Positions 16,974-25,120 of a DNA stretch of 64,000 nt are shown here, one piece after another (position 1 is the first letter of the stretch; each line of letters opens with the position of its first letter). The position numbers were made by a program, and so were the translations under genes. This DNA is from Larkinella rosea (lineage in GTDB: Bacteria; Bacteroidota; Bacteroidia; Cytophagales; Spirosomataceae), in the NCBI RefSeq assembly GCF_003858635.1, contig NZ_RQJO01000010.1, positions 682,001 through 746,000 of the forward strand, written 5' to 3'. A model generated the notes under the pieces. That model was not told the origin of the DNA and did not search any database. It was given only the letters and a program-made list of their open reading frames with translations.

Positions 16974-18530
16974 TTAGAACTGATACAGCAACCGCGCCCG
17001 CATACCAGCAGACGTGTGGTTCAGGCTAAATTGCGTCGACATCAATGGATTCGACAAATACGGACTGGCCTGGACCACCCAGTGACCCCACTGTTTCTCG
17101 ATGGCAACGTTCACCAGCCAGCTATTATAAACGTTGGGCGTGCATTTCTCCGAGAACTTTTTCTCGATGTAATCAAACGGGCCAACCTGATGCAGGTACG
17201 TAATTTTATCCTTTGCTTCCAGACTGAAACTAGCTCCTACAGAAGGTGTTAGCGTTACCGATTCGCCGAGCGGAATCCGGTAGCCGAACGTAATGGGCAA
17301 CTGCAGGGTCGATCCCCCCCGGTTGATGTCCAGAATCTGCGTGCGGATTTCGGGTGGCACTTTGCCCGGGTAATCCCGCCGAAAATCACTCCTGCGATTG
17401 AAGGAGTATTGAATCTCATTCACAAATTTTTCACCCGTTACTTTCAGCGTATTCAGGCCCAGACCAATGGTCAGGTGTTCGCCCATCAGCACTTCCGTCG
17501 CAAATCCAAAACCGGATTGACGCCCGCCAATCTGGGCGCTGGCTCCCGCCCGTACGTGTACAAACGGGCTTTTCGGTTTTTCAACCTCCGGTTTCAGAAG
17601 CGACGACGCAGCCAGGCGCGGAGAAGAAGCCCGCATGCGCCGGATTCGACGATCAAATCGTTCGGTGTAATAACTCGAATCAATTTCCAAAGGCCGGGTC
17701 GGCACCGGTTCCCAGGAAATCGAAGCCGATTCGGCCAAAGGCGAGCCCGATCCCGAACGATCCGATCCACTGCCGGAACCCGAATCGCCATTTCCATTGA
17801 ATGACAAAGGCCGCGTGGTTTCAAAACCGGTCGGTTTTTGCCGCCCCGAATACCGCGTTTCATCCTGTCGGTTCCAGCGGTCGCCCACCGAATTGGCCGG
17901 ATTCGACAACCGGGGATAATTCCGTTCCGATGACTCCGTTCTCCGATTTGAAGGATTCGGCCGTTCCCCTTCATTCAGGCGGTTTTCCAATTCAGAAAAC
18001 CGCTCTTTGGTCCCCGAACGCTCCGGAAAACCGTTGCTCCGGGGCCGATTTTCTCCCGTCCCCTGCGACTGCTCATCCGTTGAATTGGCGTTGTCCGAAG
18101 CAGATTCGCGTTCGTTCGTTTCCAGACGTTCCGCCAGGGTTCGATCATCCGAACGGTATTTCGGCGAAATGGGTACCAAACCAGGCACCGGAACTTCACG
18201 GGTAATGTAAACCGTATCGGTTTTCGGTGCCACTGCCACCGGCGTTTCCACCGGAAGTTGTTGAAGAATCGTCACCGAATCCCGGAGTGTCCGGACGGAT
18301 TGTTCCAGGTTTTGATTGGTGCGGTATTGCCACACCGTCAGAATAACCAGCCCGGCCACCGTGGCGGCACTCAACATCGGCATAAGCCACTGAGCAGCTC
18401 CACCGCCCATGGACGGTATGCCGTTGCGACGCAGAAAAGACCGGAGATGCAACCAATCTGATTCCTGGAACGGAGGGTCTATGCCCTCCAGCTTTTGTCG
18501 TATATTTTCCTCAAATTTATCAGTTTTCAT
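16974..18530 (-). CDS. anti-sigma-like membrane protein fused to an outer-membrane beta-barrel
   Basis: I start translation at 18530 (MKTDKFEENIRQKL), because this overlaps the end of the sigma factor gene by 11 bases and removes a long untypical leader. The 518-residue product has a short polar N-terminus (1-45), one transmembrane helix (about 47-67), a periplasmic coiled segment (70-92), a Ser/Asn/Arg/Gly-rich low-complexity linker (about 120-315) and a C-terminal domain (320-518) of alternating amphipathic strands ending in LLYQF, a terminal aromatic typical of outer-membrane barrels of about eight strands. Coupling to an ECF sigma gene suggests an anti-sigma role. One chain may therefore touch cytoplasm, inner membrane and outer membrane. 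Confidence 0.75.
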   Translation of the reverse strand: MKTDKFEENIRQKLEGIDPPFQESDWLHLRSFLRRNGIPSMGGGAAQWLMPMLSAATVAGLVILTVWQYRTNQNLEQSVRTLRDSVTILQQLPVETPVAVAPKTDTVYITREVPVPGLVPISPKYRSDDRTLAERLETNERESASDNANSTDEQSQGTGENRPRSNGFPERSGTKERFSELENRLNEGERPNPSNRRTESSERNYPRLSNPANSVGDRWNRQDETRYSGRQKPTGFETTRPLSFNGNGDSGSGSGSDRSGSGSPLAESASISWEPVPTRPLEIDSSYYTERFDRRIRRMRASSPRLAASSLLKPEVEKPKSPFVHVRAGASAQIGGRQSGFGFATEVLMGEHLTIGLGLNTLKVTGEKFVNEIQYSFNRRSDFRRDYPGKVPPEIRTQILDINRGGSTLQLPITFGYRIPLGESVTLTPSVGASFSLEAKDKITYLHQVGPFDYIEKKFSEKCTPNVYNSWLVNVAIEKQWGHWVVQASPYLSNPLMSTQFSLNHTSAGMRARLLYQF

Positions 18531-19125
18531 AGTAACGAATAGGAATCGCAGGATCGGATGGAAACAGGTGTGGATAAGCAGACTTGATAGCCTGCTGAAG
18601 GCGTTGCCGCGACCGCAGGAAATGCGAACGGATCGTGGCTTCGTTACTTTGCAACACCTCGGCAATTTCTCGGAGGCTGTAGCCATCTACTACATGCATC
18701 GAGAACACCGTTCGGTAAGCGGGCGGCAATTGCTGCACGAGTGCCAGAATTTCGTCGGCCGAAATCTGGCCAATCACATCGTCCTCAAATGCCACATCCT
18801 GACCGGCCTCCAACGCCATCGTGTCTAATTTGTGGTATTTGCGGTAGTAACTGATTGAGGTGTTGATCAGAATGGACCGAAGCCAGGCTTTGAAAGGATG
18901 CGAAGCGTCGTATTGGTGCAGCCGTTGAAATACCTTCAAAAAACTTTCATTCAATACTTCTTCTGCTTCCTCCGTATTGGCCGAATACCGCATGCAGATA
19001 CTTTTGGAATAACTATAAAATTTTTTAAACAAAACGCGCTGAGCCTGCGCATCATGGTTGCGGCAGGCTTCAATCACACTATCAATATCGTTTTCCGCGA
19101 AGGAAGGGCGCTTTCGGAAGAACAA
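18520..19125 (-). CDS. ECF RNA polymerase sigma factor
   Basis: The 201-residue protein has sigma region 2 (about 25-95; NTEEAEEVLNESFLKVFQRL is the core-binding segment, followed by HPFKAWLRSILINTSISYYRK) and region 4 (about 135-185; LPPAYRTVFSMHVVDGYSLREIAEVL helix-turn-helix). There is no region 3, which places it in the ECF (group 4) class. It is translationally coupled to the membrane anti-sigma/barrel gene downstream. By analogy with other ECF pairs the membrane protein would hold the sigma factor until an envelope signal arrives. The genes it controls are not identifiable from this window. Confidence 0.92.
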   Translation of the reverse strand: MFFRKRPSFAENDIDSVIEACRNHDAQAQRVLFKKFYSYSKSICMRYSANTEEAEEVLNESFLKVFQRLHQYDASHPFKAWLRSILINTSISYYRKYHKLDTMALEAGQDVAFEDDVIGQISADEILALVQQLPPAYRTVFSMHVVDGYSLREIAEVLQSNEATIRSHFLRSRQRLQQAIKSAYPHLFPSDPAIPIRYYEN

Positions 19126-19357
19126 GGCCGTAACGATTTAAGTAAATAATTCACGCATACACCGCCAATACGTCAAAAATCAGGCGACTGTTGCAGGAGC
19201 CAACGACTTTTTTTTATTTTTTCTTTTTCCTCAATTTCTGCCTTTTTTTTCGAATACCGCTGCAACGGTGCCAAATTCTCCGGCGTAATGGCAATTGTAT
19301 CGTTGGAAAACCGGGAGGCTTCCAGGCCAGCAAAACCGCTCCGACGCCGAACCTGAA

Positions 19358-20035
19358 ATGAATAAGGCAATGAAAATACATCTGTTGGTCATTGCGGATA
19401 GTCTCCATTACGACTCGGGGCTGAACACGCGGCAAAGCTACATCGATCAGTTCGTGCAGCAGTTGGAGCGCGGAGGACTGGAGGTCGTCGTCACTTACCA
19501 CGCTCCGATGGCGCTCTGCACCATTGCGGACGTGCTGCAACGGGTGCCCCTCCGCCGGTATGATCTGATCATTCTACAGATTGCCAACCGTCACCTGCGC
19601 GATGCCCGCATGGTGCTTCGGCCCAGCACGGGCGAAAAGCTAATCGAATACCTGAATGCCTGGAAATTACGGGGGCAGTCGTTCCTGGGCCGGGTCAAAC
19701 CGCTGCGCGAAATGTACAGTCACCTGACGCTGATCCTGGAAACCCTGCGGTTTCACCGGAGCCGGGTTATTCTGATGACACCTTTCCCCCACCGTGAACC
19801 GGTCAGCGGCTGGCTGCGCCGGAAAGGCAGTGCCATTCTAAAAAGTGAAGGCCACCACCGGGGTTTTCAGGTGTTCGATGTACAGGCGCTGGTTGATTCG
19901 CGGGAAGAGTTTTTCATCACCGGCGACCGCGAACGATTGAACGCCATCAGCCACGAACTGATCGGCCGTCGGCTCTATGATTTTTTCCGCACCGAACCCA
20001 GCATCACAACCGGCCATTTAAAACTGGACACCTAG
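19358..20035 (+). CDS. SGNH-hydrolase-like protein of unknown function
   Basis: I choose the ATG at 19358 (MNKAMKIHLLVIADSLHYD); 19370 (MKIHLL) is equally good. The 225-residue product begins with a beta strand and ADS, like block I of GDSL/SGNH esterases, then DLIILQIANRHLRD, which resembles the block III strand where a GxND motif would normally stand. The catalytic Asp/His pair near the C-terminus is not convincing. It has no signal peptide. The gene is divergent from the sigma factor gene. I treat the fold as a guess and the function as unknown. Confidence 0.6.
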   Translation: MNKAMKIHLLVIADSLHYDSGLNTRQSYIDQFVQQLERGGLEVVVTYHAPMALCTIADVLQRVPLRRYDLIILQIANRHLRDARMVLRPSTGEKLIEYLNAWKLRGQSFLGRVKPLREMYSHLTLILETLRFHRSRVILMTPFPHREPVSGWLRRKGSAILKSEGHHRGFQVFDVQALVDSREEFFITGDRERLNAISHELIGRRLYDFFRTEPSITTGHLKLDT

Positions 20036-20079
20036 TACTCACCAACTCATTACCAACCAATTATAACTATATCAAAACC

Positions 20080-20910
20080 ATGAAAAAATCCCTGTTAATT
20101 GCATTGACGGTTCTTGGCGCGTGCTTGTACGGATGTAATCAGAGTCAACAGTCGGTCGATCCGGCTTCTGATTCTTCCACGTTATCCATCAGTTCGGCCC
20201 GGCTGGCTTCCGACAGTTCCGGTTTTTTTTGCAAAAAGAAAGTAACGAAAATTGCGGTCACTGACCTCCCGGCGGGTGTTACCAGCTACATCTCTTCCCA
20301 TTACGCCGGTGCCACAACGGATTATGCCGCCAAAGACGATGCCGGAAATTTTCTGGTCGCCATCACGCAGAACGGCGAAGGGAAAGCCCTGTTATTCAAC
20401 GCGGACGGCACGTTTAACGAAGAGCTGGCGCTGAAAGGCGGACCCGGTGGCAAGGGTGGTGGTCCGCACGGAAAAGGCGGTCCCGGCAAAAAAGGCAGCC
20501 TGGAGCAAATCGCCGTTTCGGATCTGCCAGCTACAATTACCAGCTACGTCAGCGCGAATTATGCCGGAGCGGAAATCAAAACTGCGGCCAAGGACAGTAC
20601 CCGTGGCTACCTGGTCATGATTGTGGTGAGCAATCAGTCCAAAACTTTGCTGTTCAATACCGACGGCAGCTTCAACAAGGAAGTCACCAAACCGCTTCGG
20701 GGTAAACTGACGGCTGTGGCCGTGGCGGATCTGCCAGCCGCCGTGACAAAGTACGTGACGGATCATTACGCCGGTTCGACGGTGAAAGATGCCGCCAAAA
20801 CCCCGGAGGGCGAATTCATTGTGATGGTGAAAACGAGTGATGGCAAACCGGTTGCGCTTCTTTTTGCGGCTGATGGCACCTTCAAACAGGAGCTGAAGCC
20901 GAGGATGTAA
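20080..20910 (+). CDS. lipoprotein with three PepSY-like (DUF2874-type) repeats
   Basis: The 276-residue protein begins with a lipoprotein signal (MKKSLLIALTVLGACLYGC). It then holds three units of about 60-65 residues, near 57-122, 145-205 and 212-274, each with the pattern I/VAVxDLPAxxTxYxxxxYAGA/S, a KDA or KDS step, a strand, and a closing LLFxxDGxFxxEL. This is the PepSY-like/DUF2874 module with a BLIP-like fold. A Gly/Lys/His-rich hinge (about 126-143) separates units one and two. Such proteins are periplasmic or surface-exposed, and some PepSY-type domains inhibit proteases. An S41 protease gene follows about 115 bases later. Confidence 0.85.
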   Translation: MKKSLLIALTVLGACLYGCNQSQQSVDPASDSSTLSISSARLASDSSGFFCKKKVTKIAVTDLPAGVTSYISSHYAGATTDYAAKDDAGNFLVAITQNGEGKALLFNADGTFNEELALKGGPGGKGGGPHGKGGPGKKGSLEQIAVSDLPATITSYVSANYAGAEIKTAAKDSTRGYLVMIVVSNQSKTLLFNTDGSFNKEVTKPLRGKLTAVAVADLPAAVTKYVTDHYAGSTVKDAAKTPEGEFIVMVKTSDGKPVALLFAADGTFKQELKPRM

Positions 20911-20930
20911 GTTTCTCACCTTTCTTTTCC

Positions 20931-20969
20931 CCGGTTCGGCGATGAGATGGCATCGCTGCCGGGGGAAAC
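20931..20969. other. GC-rich hairpin between the PepSY-like and S41 genes
   Basis: TTTTCCCCGG..GGCGATG pairs with CATCGC..CCGGGGGAAA around a six-base loop (AGATGG), with one or two bulges. No U-tract follows on the plus strand, so it is more likely a processing or attenuating structure than a plain terminator. Confidence 0.45.
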
Positions 20970-21025
20970 GGGTGACTGTGTGTTTGAATGGGAGGAGTGA
21001 TACTGAATACAACCTGAAATAATCT

Positions 21026-22477
21026 ATGAAAAATACGTTGCGCCTAAAAACCGCCGGGTGGGGCATGGCCTTGCTGTCCATCTGGCTGCTGTCGTCGTGC
21101 AATAAACAAACCGATCTCGTAACGCCAACAGCGACCGGTACAACGTCGGATAATCAAACCGTCGATAACTGGATTCTGGAAAACATGCGGGAGTATTATT
21201 ATTGGAACGATAAAATTCCCGCCACCCCCGATCTGACGCTGGCTCCTTCGGATTTTTTTGAGTCGCTCCTGTACTCGTTTGACGCCACGTTGCGCCCCGA
21301 CGGCGACCGGTTTTCGTGGATCGAGGAAAATGCCGATGACCTGTCGGCTTCGCTGAGCGGAGAATCCACCACCACCGGTGTGGAATTTACGCTGTACCTG
21401 CGTTCCCAGGGTTCAACCAACGTCATTGCGCAGGTGTTGTATGTGCTACCCAACTCCCCGGCGGCCGCAGCTGGTTTTAAACGGGGCGACATCATCAGTA
21501 AAGTCAACGGACAAACCCTTACCACCAGCAACTACGCTTCGCTGCTGTATTCGGGCGGTACGTCTTTTGCCTTCGGCCTGGCCGAAGTGCAGAACAGTGC
21601 CCTTGTCGATACCGACAAATCCATTTCGGTTACGGCCACCACTTTCCAGGCCAATCCGGTTTTTATGGATTCGGTGTATAACGTCGGCGGAAAAACCGTC
21701 GGCTACCTGGTTTACAATCAGTTTGTTCCGGCGCCTAATAACAGCACCGGTTCCGAATACGACGATCAGATCGACGCCATTTTCAGCAATTTCAAAGCCA
21801 AAGGCGTCAACGAACTGGTTCTTGATCTGCGCTACAATCCGGGCGGTTATACGTCTTCTTCGGCCAATCTGGCCAGCCTGATCGGCAAGAATGTGGACCA
21901 AACGAAAGTGTATTTCCGGGAAGAATGGAACACCAGCCTGACGCCCTATCTCAAGCAGCAATACGGTGATGAGTTCTTTCTGCAACGGTTTGTCAACAAA
22001 TCGCAGAACATCGGCAGTAACCTCCAGCGGGTGTTCGTGCTGACGACAGAAGGAACCGCTTCGGCCAGCGAATTGATTATCAACGGCCTCCGACCTTATA
22101 TGACCGTTACAACCATCGGCACTACAACCTATGGCAAAAATGTGGGGTCTATTACGATTGTCGATGATTCCGGAAAAATAAAATGGGGCATGCAACCAAT
22201 CGTCTTCAAATCTTTTAATAGTCTGGGACAGTCCGATTATTCGTCCGGCTTCACGCCAAATGTGGAAGTACAGGAGCCCATTAACCTGCTGCCGCTCGGC
22301 GATGTGAACGAAGCGCTGCTGAATGAGGCTCTGTTTCAGATAGTTGGCAGCCGTACTGCCCGGCGGGCCGCGGCAGAGCCCAACCACCTGACCAGCCTCG
22401 GTTCGTCGTTCCAACGGAAAGCCGGAGGGGGTCGGATGATTAAAAACATGTTAAACGTTAAAACTTTCAAGCTATAA
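21026..22477 (+). CDS. S41 family C-terminal-processing-like peptidase lipoprotein
   Basis: The 483-residue product has a lipoprotein signal (lipidated cysteine in LLSSC at residue 25), an N-terminal cap with NMREYYYWNDKIP, a PDZ domain (about 118-205, SPAAAAGFKRGDIISKVNG) and an S41 protease domain (about 222-410). The catalytic serine lies in GTASASE (343-349) and the general base Lys371 in TYGKN. DLRYNPGG (267-274) forms the oxyanion-side strand. The protein is anchored in the envelope and likely trims or degrades exported proteins. It leads a run of surface-associated genes in the same direction with short gaps. Confidence 0.92.
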   Translation: MKNTLRLKTAGWGMALLSIWLLSSCNKQTDLVTPTATGTTSDNQTVDNWILENMREYYYWNDKIPATPDLTLAPSDFFESLLYSFDATLRPDGDRFSWIEENADDLSASLSGESTTTGVEFTLYLRSQGSTNVIAQVLYVLPNSPAAAAGFKRGDIISKVNGQTLTTSNYASLLYSGGTSFAFGLAEVQNSALVDTDKSISVTATTFQANPVFMDSVYNVGGKTVGYLVYNQFVPAPNNSTGSEYDDQIDAIFSNFKAKGVNELVLDLRYNPGGYTSSSANLASLIGKNVDQTKVYFREEWNTSLTPYLKQQYGDEFFLQRFVNKSQNIGSNLQRVFVLTTEGTASASELIINGLRPYMTVTTIGTTTYGKNVGSITIVDDSGKIKWGMQPIVFKSFNSLGQSDYSSGFTPNVEVQEPINLLPLGDVNEALLNEALFQIVGSRTARRAAAEPNHLTSLGSSFQRKAGGGRMIKNMLNVKTFKL

Positions 22478-22504
22478 GCAACACGTCTAAGCAGGCCATC
22501 TCTC

Positions 22505-23476
22505 ATGAAAACCGCTCTCACCACGTTCTGGCTTTCCGTTATTGTTTGCCCGGCATTGGGCCAGGGAATCAGCGACTACTATCGTCCATCGGTGGAGTCC
22601 ATCGATGCCTACAACCCGGTCGAGCGATCGGCAAAAACGCGCCGAACCGACATGAAACAGCTGGTGGCCCGCTATGGAGAAGCGTATATCCGTGAACGTT
22701 GGTACGTGGGTGCCGACGGTTTTTTCCGAATGGACAAGAGTCAGCTCGACCAGACTTTCAACGGCTTGATCAGTACCAAAGCCACCACCCGGTCCGGCTG
22801 GAGCGCCGTGGTGGGCTGGGTCAGCAACGAACGCTGGGCAGTTGAAGGTGGTTATGCCCGCTCACCCATCCACAACACACTGGTTGTTGGCAGCGGTTCA
22901 AACGCCCTTGACCTGCGGTTCGAGAACAACAAAAACGGATTGGTGCTGCGGGGCAAAAGGCTCCTGCGGTTTGGCCGCCGGGCTCCCGGACGATCCGGTT
23001 TTTGGCTCGGTGCCGGGGTCTGGGCGGTTCCAAACAACGGCCGGCAGGTGAGCAGCTTTTTAGTAGAAGGATATAATTACAGCGGTTCGGGGGGTGGATT
23101 CGGGCGCACCAACCGCGCCCGGCTCGACACCATCCAGATTTTCGGTGAAACCCGTTTGAGTTCCGCCCTCAGCACGATGGCCGAAGCCTCGGCGGAATAC
23201 ACCGTCCGACTCGGTGGACGCGCCGAACTCAGTTTTTTTACCCGAAAAATCTGGGGACTTAGTAACTCAATCACCACCAACCTAATGTACAGCGTCAATC
23301 GCGGAGAGTCGCAGGCAGCCGCTCTGCAGAGCAACGGCAGCGGCTGGAGCGTAGGCATTTCCCTGCGCTATGTTTACGCCCTCCGGTATGACCTGCGCAC
23401 CATGCCGGGGATTTTTAATCTGCGGGGCAATCGCGCCGGTTCGGCCAGTGAAAAACGACGAAATAATCAACTCTAA
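22505..23476 (+). CDS. outer-membrane-like protein of the S41/Kelch/DUF4270 cluster
   Basis: The 323-residue product has a signal peptide (MKTALTTFWLSVIVCPALGQ) and then many alternating hydrophobic strands with glycine/aromatic turns (GWSAVVGWVSNERWAVEGGY, FWLGAGVWAVPN), which points to an outer-membrane beta-barrel. I recognise no family by motif. It follows the S41 protease by 27 bases and is probably co-transcribed. The C-terminal basic, asparagine-rich tail is unlike a classic terminal aromatic strand. Confidence 0.65.
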   Translation: MKTALTTFWLSVIVCPALGQGISDYYRPSVESIDAYNPVERSAKTRRTDMKQLVARYGEAYIRERWYVGADGFFRMDKSQLDQTFNGLISTKATTRSGWSAVVGWVSNERWAVEGGYARSPIHNTLVVGSGSNALDLRFENNKNGLVLRGKRLLRFGRRAPGRSGFWLGAGVWAVPNNGRQVSSFLVEGYNYSGSGGGFGRTNRARLDTIQIFGETRLSSALSTMAEASAEYTVRLGGRAELSFFTRKIWGLSNSITTNLMYSVNRGESQAAALQSNGSGWSVGISLRYVYALRYDLRTMPGIFNLRGNRAGSASEKRRNNQL

Positions 23477-23625
23477 ATTCATGATCAATACCAGACAACA
23501 TCTTTCAGTACCCGGTTCCCCATTCCGTTGCCAGTCCGGCAACGGCTTTTCCGTTTATTCACTTTCCCCTTTTTTCTATGAAAAGTTCATTCAAGCCCTG
23601 GCCGCGCAATCCGTTCTCAACAACA

Positions 23626-24633
23626 ATGAAATTTATTCAAAACCGCCGTTCTGCTACACTTACCTTCGTTTTTTACGCCTTGATCTGGGCCTTATGGGGG
23701 AGTGTGCTCACCAGCTGTAAAAATGAAGATACAGCTGACGTGCTGGGTGACTGGAACCGCCGATCCGATTTTGAAGGGGTGGCCCGAAATGCCGTAGCCG
23801 GTTTTGTTCTCGATAACATCGCCTACATGGGTACGGGAACCAACGCCGACAACGACCGGCTGAAAGATTTCTGGTCGTACAACCCCGCCAAAAATACCTG
23901 GACCCAACTCGCTGATTTTGGGGGAGAAGCCCGCAACACGGCGGTCGGTTTTACGGCTGGCACGAAAGGTTACATTGGTACGGGACTGAACGTCAACAGC
24001 GAACGGCTGAAAGATTTCTGGGAGTTTAACCCGGCGACCAATTCCTGGAAACGCATTGCCGACTTTGGTGGCACCGCCCGGCGGAATGCCGTAGCGTTTT
24101 CGGTAGGCACCAAAGGATACGTCGGCACCGGTTTCGACGGAAATTACCTGAAAGACTTCTGGGCGTATGACCCTTCCAAGGATTCCTGGGAAAAAATTGC
24201 CAGCTACGGCGGGGCAAAGCGGCTGGGCGCGATTTCCTTCGTTATCAACGGTCTGGCGTATGTCGGTACCGGTAACAACAATGGCTCGGCCGAAAAAGAC
24301 TGGTGGGCCTACGATGCCGCCAATGACACCTGGATTGAAAAAGGAGACTTCGAAAGCGACGAACTGGTGCAGCGCAGCTACGCCGTCGGATTTGCCATCG
24401 GCACAAAAGGGTACGTAACCGTTGGGGATGGCAGCAATGCCGTCTGGGTCTATGACTCCGCCACCGATGACTGGTACGAGCAGGGCACGTTTGAGGGCAC
24501 CGGCCGCCAGTATGCCTTTGGTTTCGCCATCAATGGCAAGGGATACATCACCACCGGCAGCAGCGGTTCCGGCCGTTTCGACGATTTGTGGGAATACGAC
24601 CCAACGCTTGTGCAGGATACATCAACGAACTAA
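23626..24633 (+). CDS. Kelch-repeat lipoprotein
   Basis: I start at 23626 (MKFIQNRRSATLTF) because the lipoprotein signal ending LTSC follows at a normal distance; an upstream ATG at 23578 would add 16 residues. The rest of the 335-residue product is six or so repeats of about 45-50 residues with the Kelch/galactose-oxidase pattern: GKGYIGTG, a DFWxYNP or DLWEYDP segment, and NTWTQLADFGG. They form one beta-propeller on the cell surface or in the periplasm. Kelch proteins of this type occur beside DUF4907 and DUF4270 genes in other Bacteroidota, as here. Confidence 0.9.
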   Translation: MKFIQNRRSATLTFVFYALIWALWGSVLTSCKNEDTADVLGDWNRRSDFEGVARNAVAGFVLDNIAYMGTGTNADNDRLKDFWSYNPAKNTWTQLADFGGEARNTAVGFTAGTKGYIGTGLNVNSERLKDFWEFNPATNSWKRIADFGGTARRNAVAFSVGTKGYVGTGFDGNYLKDFWAYDPSKDSWEKIASYGGAKRLGAISFVINGLAYVGTGNNNGSAEKDWWAYDAANDTWIEKGDFESDELVQRSYAVGFAIGTKGYVTVGDGSNAVWVYDSATDDWYEQGTFEGTGRQYAFGFAINGKGYITTGSSGSGRFDDLWEYDPTLVQDTSTN

Positions 24634-24637
24634 GTCG

Positions 24638-24961
24638 ATGAGAACCACACAGTTTCGATCACTCACGACCTTACTGGTTGGGTTGGCGCTGATAACGGTC
24701 TACAGTCTTTTTTTTCGAAAACCGGACTATGAGCTCCAGACAAGGGCCACCGGAAACGGCTGGGGTTACCAAATCGTTCACAATGGCAAAACCGTGATTG
24801 ATCAGCCAACCGTGCCGGGCCAGCCGGGCCAGCACGGTTTTCCCACGGAGATGCTGGCCCGAAAAGTCGGCGAGCGCGTCGTTTCCAAACTACGTCAGGG
24901 GCAATTTCCGCCCACGCTCAATCCGTCGGAGCTCAGCCAGTTGGGCATTACAGTGCAGTAA
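24638..24961 (+). CDS. DUF4907 family small exported protein
   Basis: The 107-residue product begins four bases after the Kelch gene stop. A short N-terminal helix (RSLTTLLVGLALITVYSLFF) is a signal or anchor, followed by a beta-rich domain with GWGYQIVHNGKTVIDQP and GFPTEMLARKVGERVVSKL, the hallmark segments of DUF4907. The function is unknown. Tight linkage with the Kelch and DUF4270 genes makes a shared surface complex likely. Confidence 0.82.
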   Translation: MRTTQFRSLTTLLVGLALITVYSLFFRKPDYELQTRATGNGWGYQIVHNGKTVIDQPTVPGQPGQHGFPTEMLARKVGERVVSKLRQGQFPPTLNPSELSQLGITVQ

Positions 24962-24967
24962 CGAGTT

Positions 24968-25085
24968 TATGGTTTGCGGTTTACCATTTTCGGTATACCG
25001 TATACGTTTTTTGGTAAACCGCGACACGCCATTGGCATGCGCCAGCAACCGAAAACCGTATACTGAAAACGGTAAACCGTAAACC
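24968..25085. repeat. stuttered-word hairpin (GGTTTACCATTTTCGGTATACCGTATACG words)
   Basis: The left arm (24968-25021) carries words GGTTTGCGGTTTACC, ATTTTCGGTATACCG and TATACG; the right arm (25048-25085) returns CGAAAACCGTATACTG, AAAACGGTAAACC and GTAAACC. The central loop contains its own small inverted repeat (GGCATGCGCC). The element lies between DUF4907 and DUF4270. Its words match those of the hairpin at 13374-13461, 11.5 kb away. Confidence 0.72.
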
Positions 25086-25120
25086 CATTCTACCTGATTT
25101 ATTTTTCCGAGAACTATTCT

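Noticed and set aside
13374-25085. Possible insertion-sequence ends
   Set aside because: No transposase frame lies between the inverted repeats and no target-site duplication is visible.
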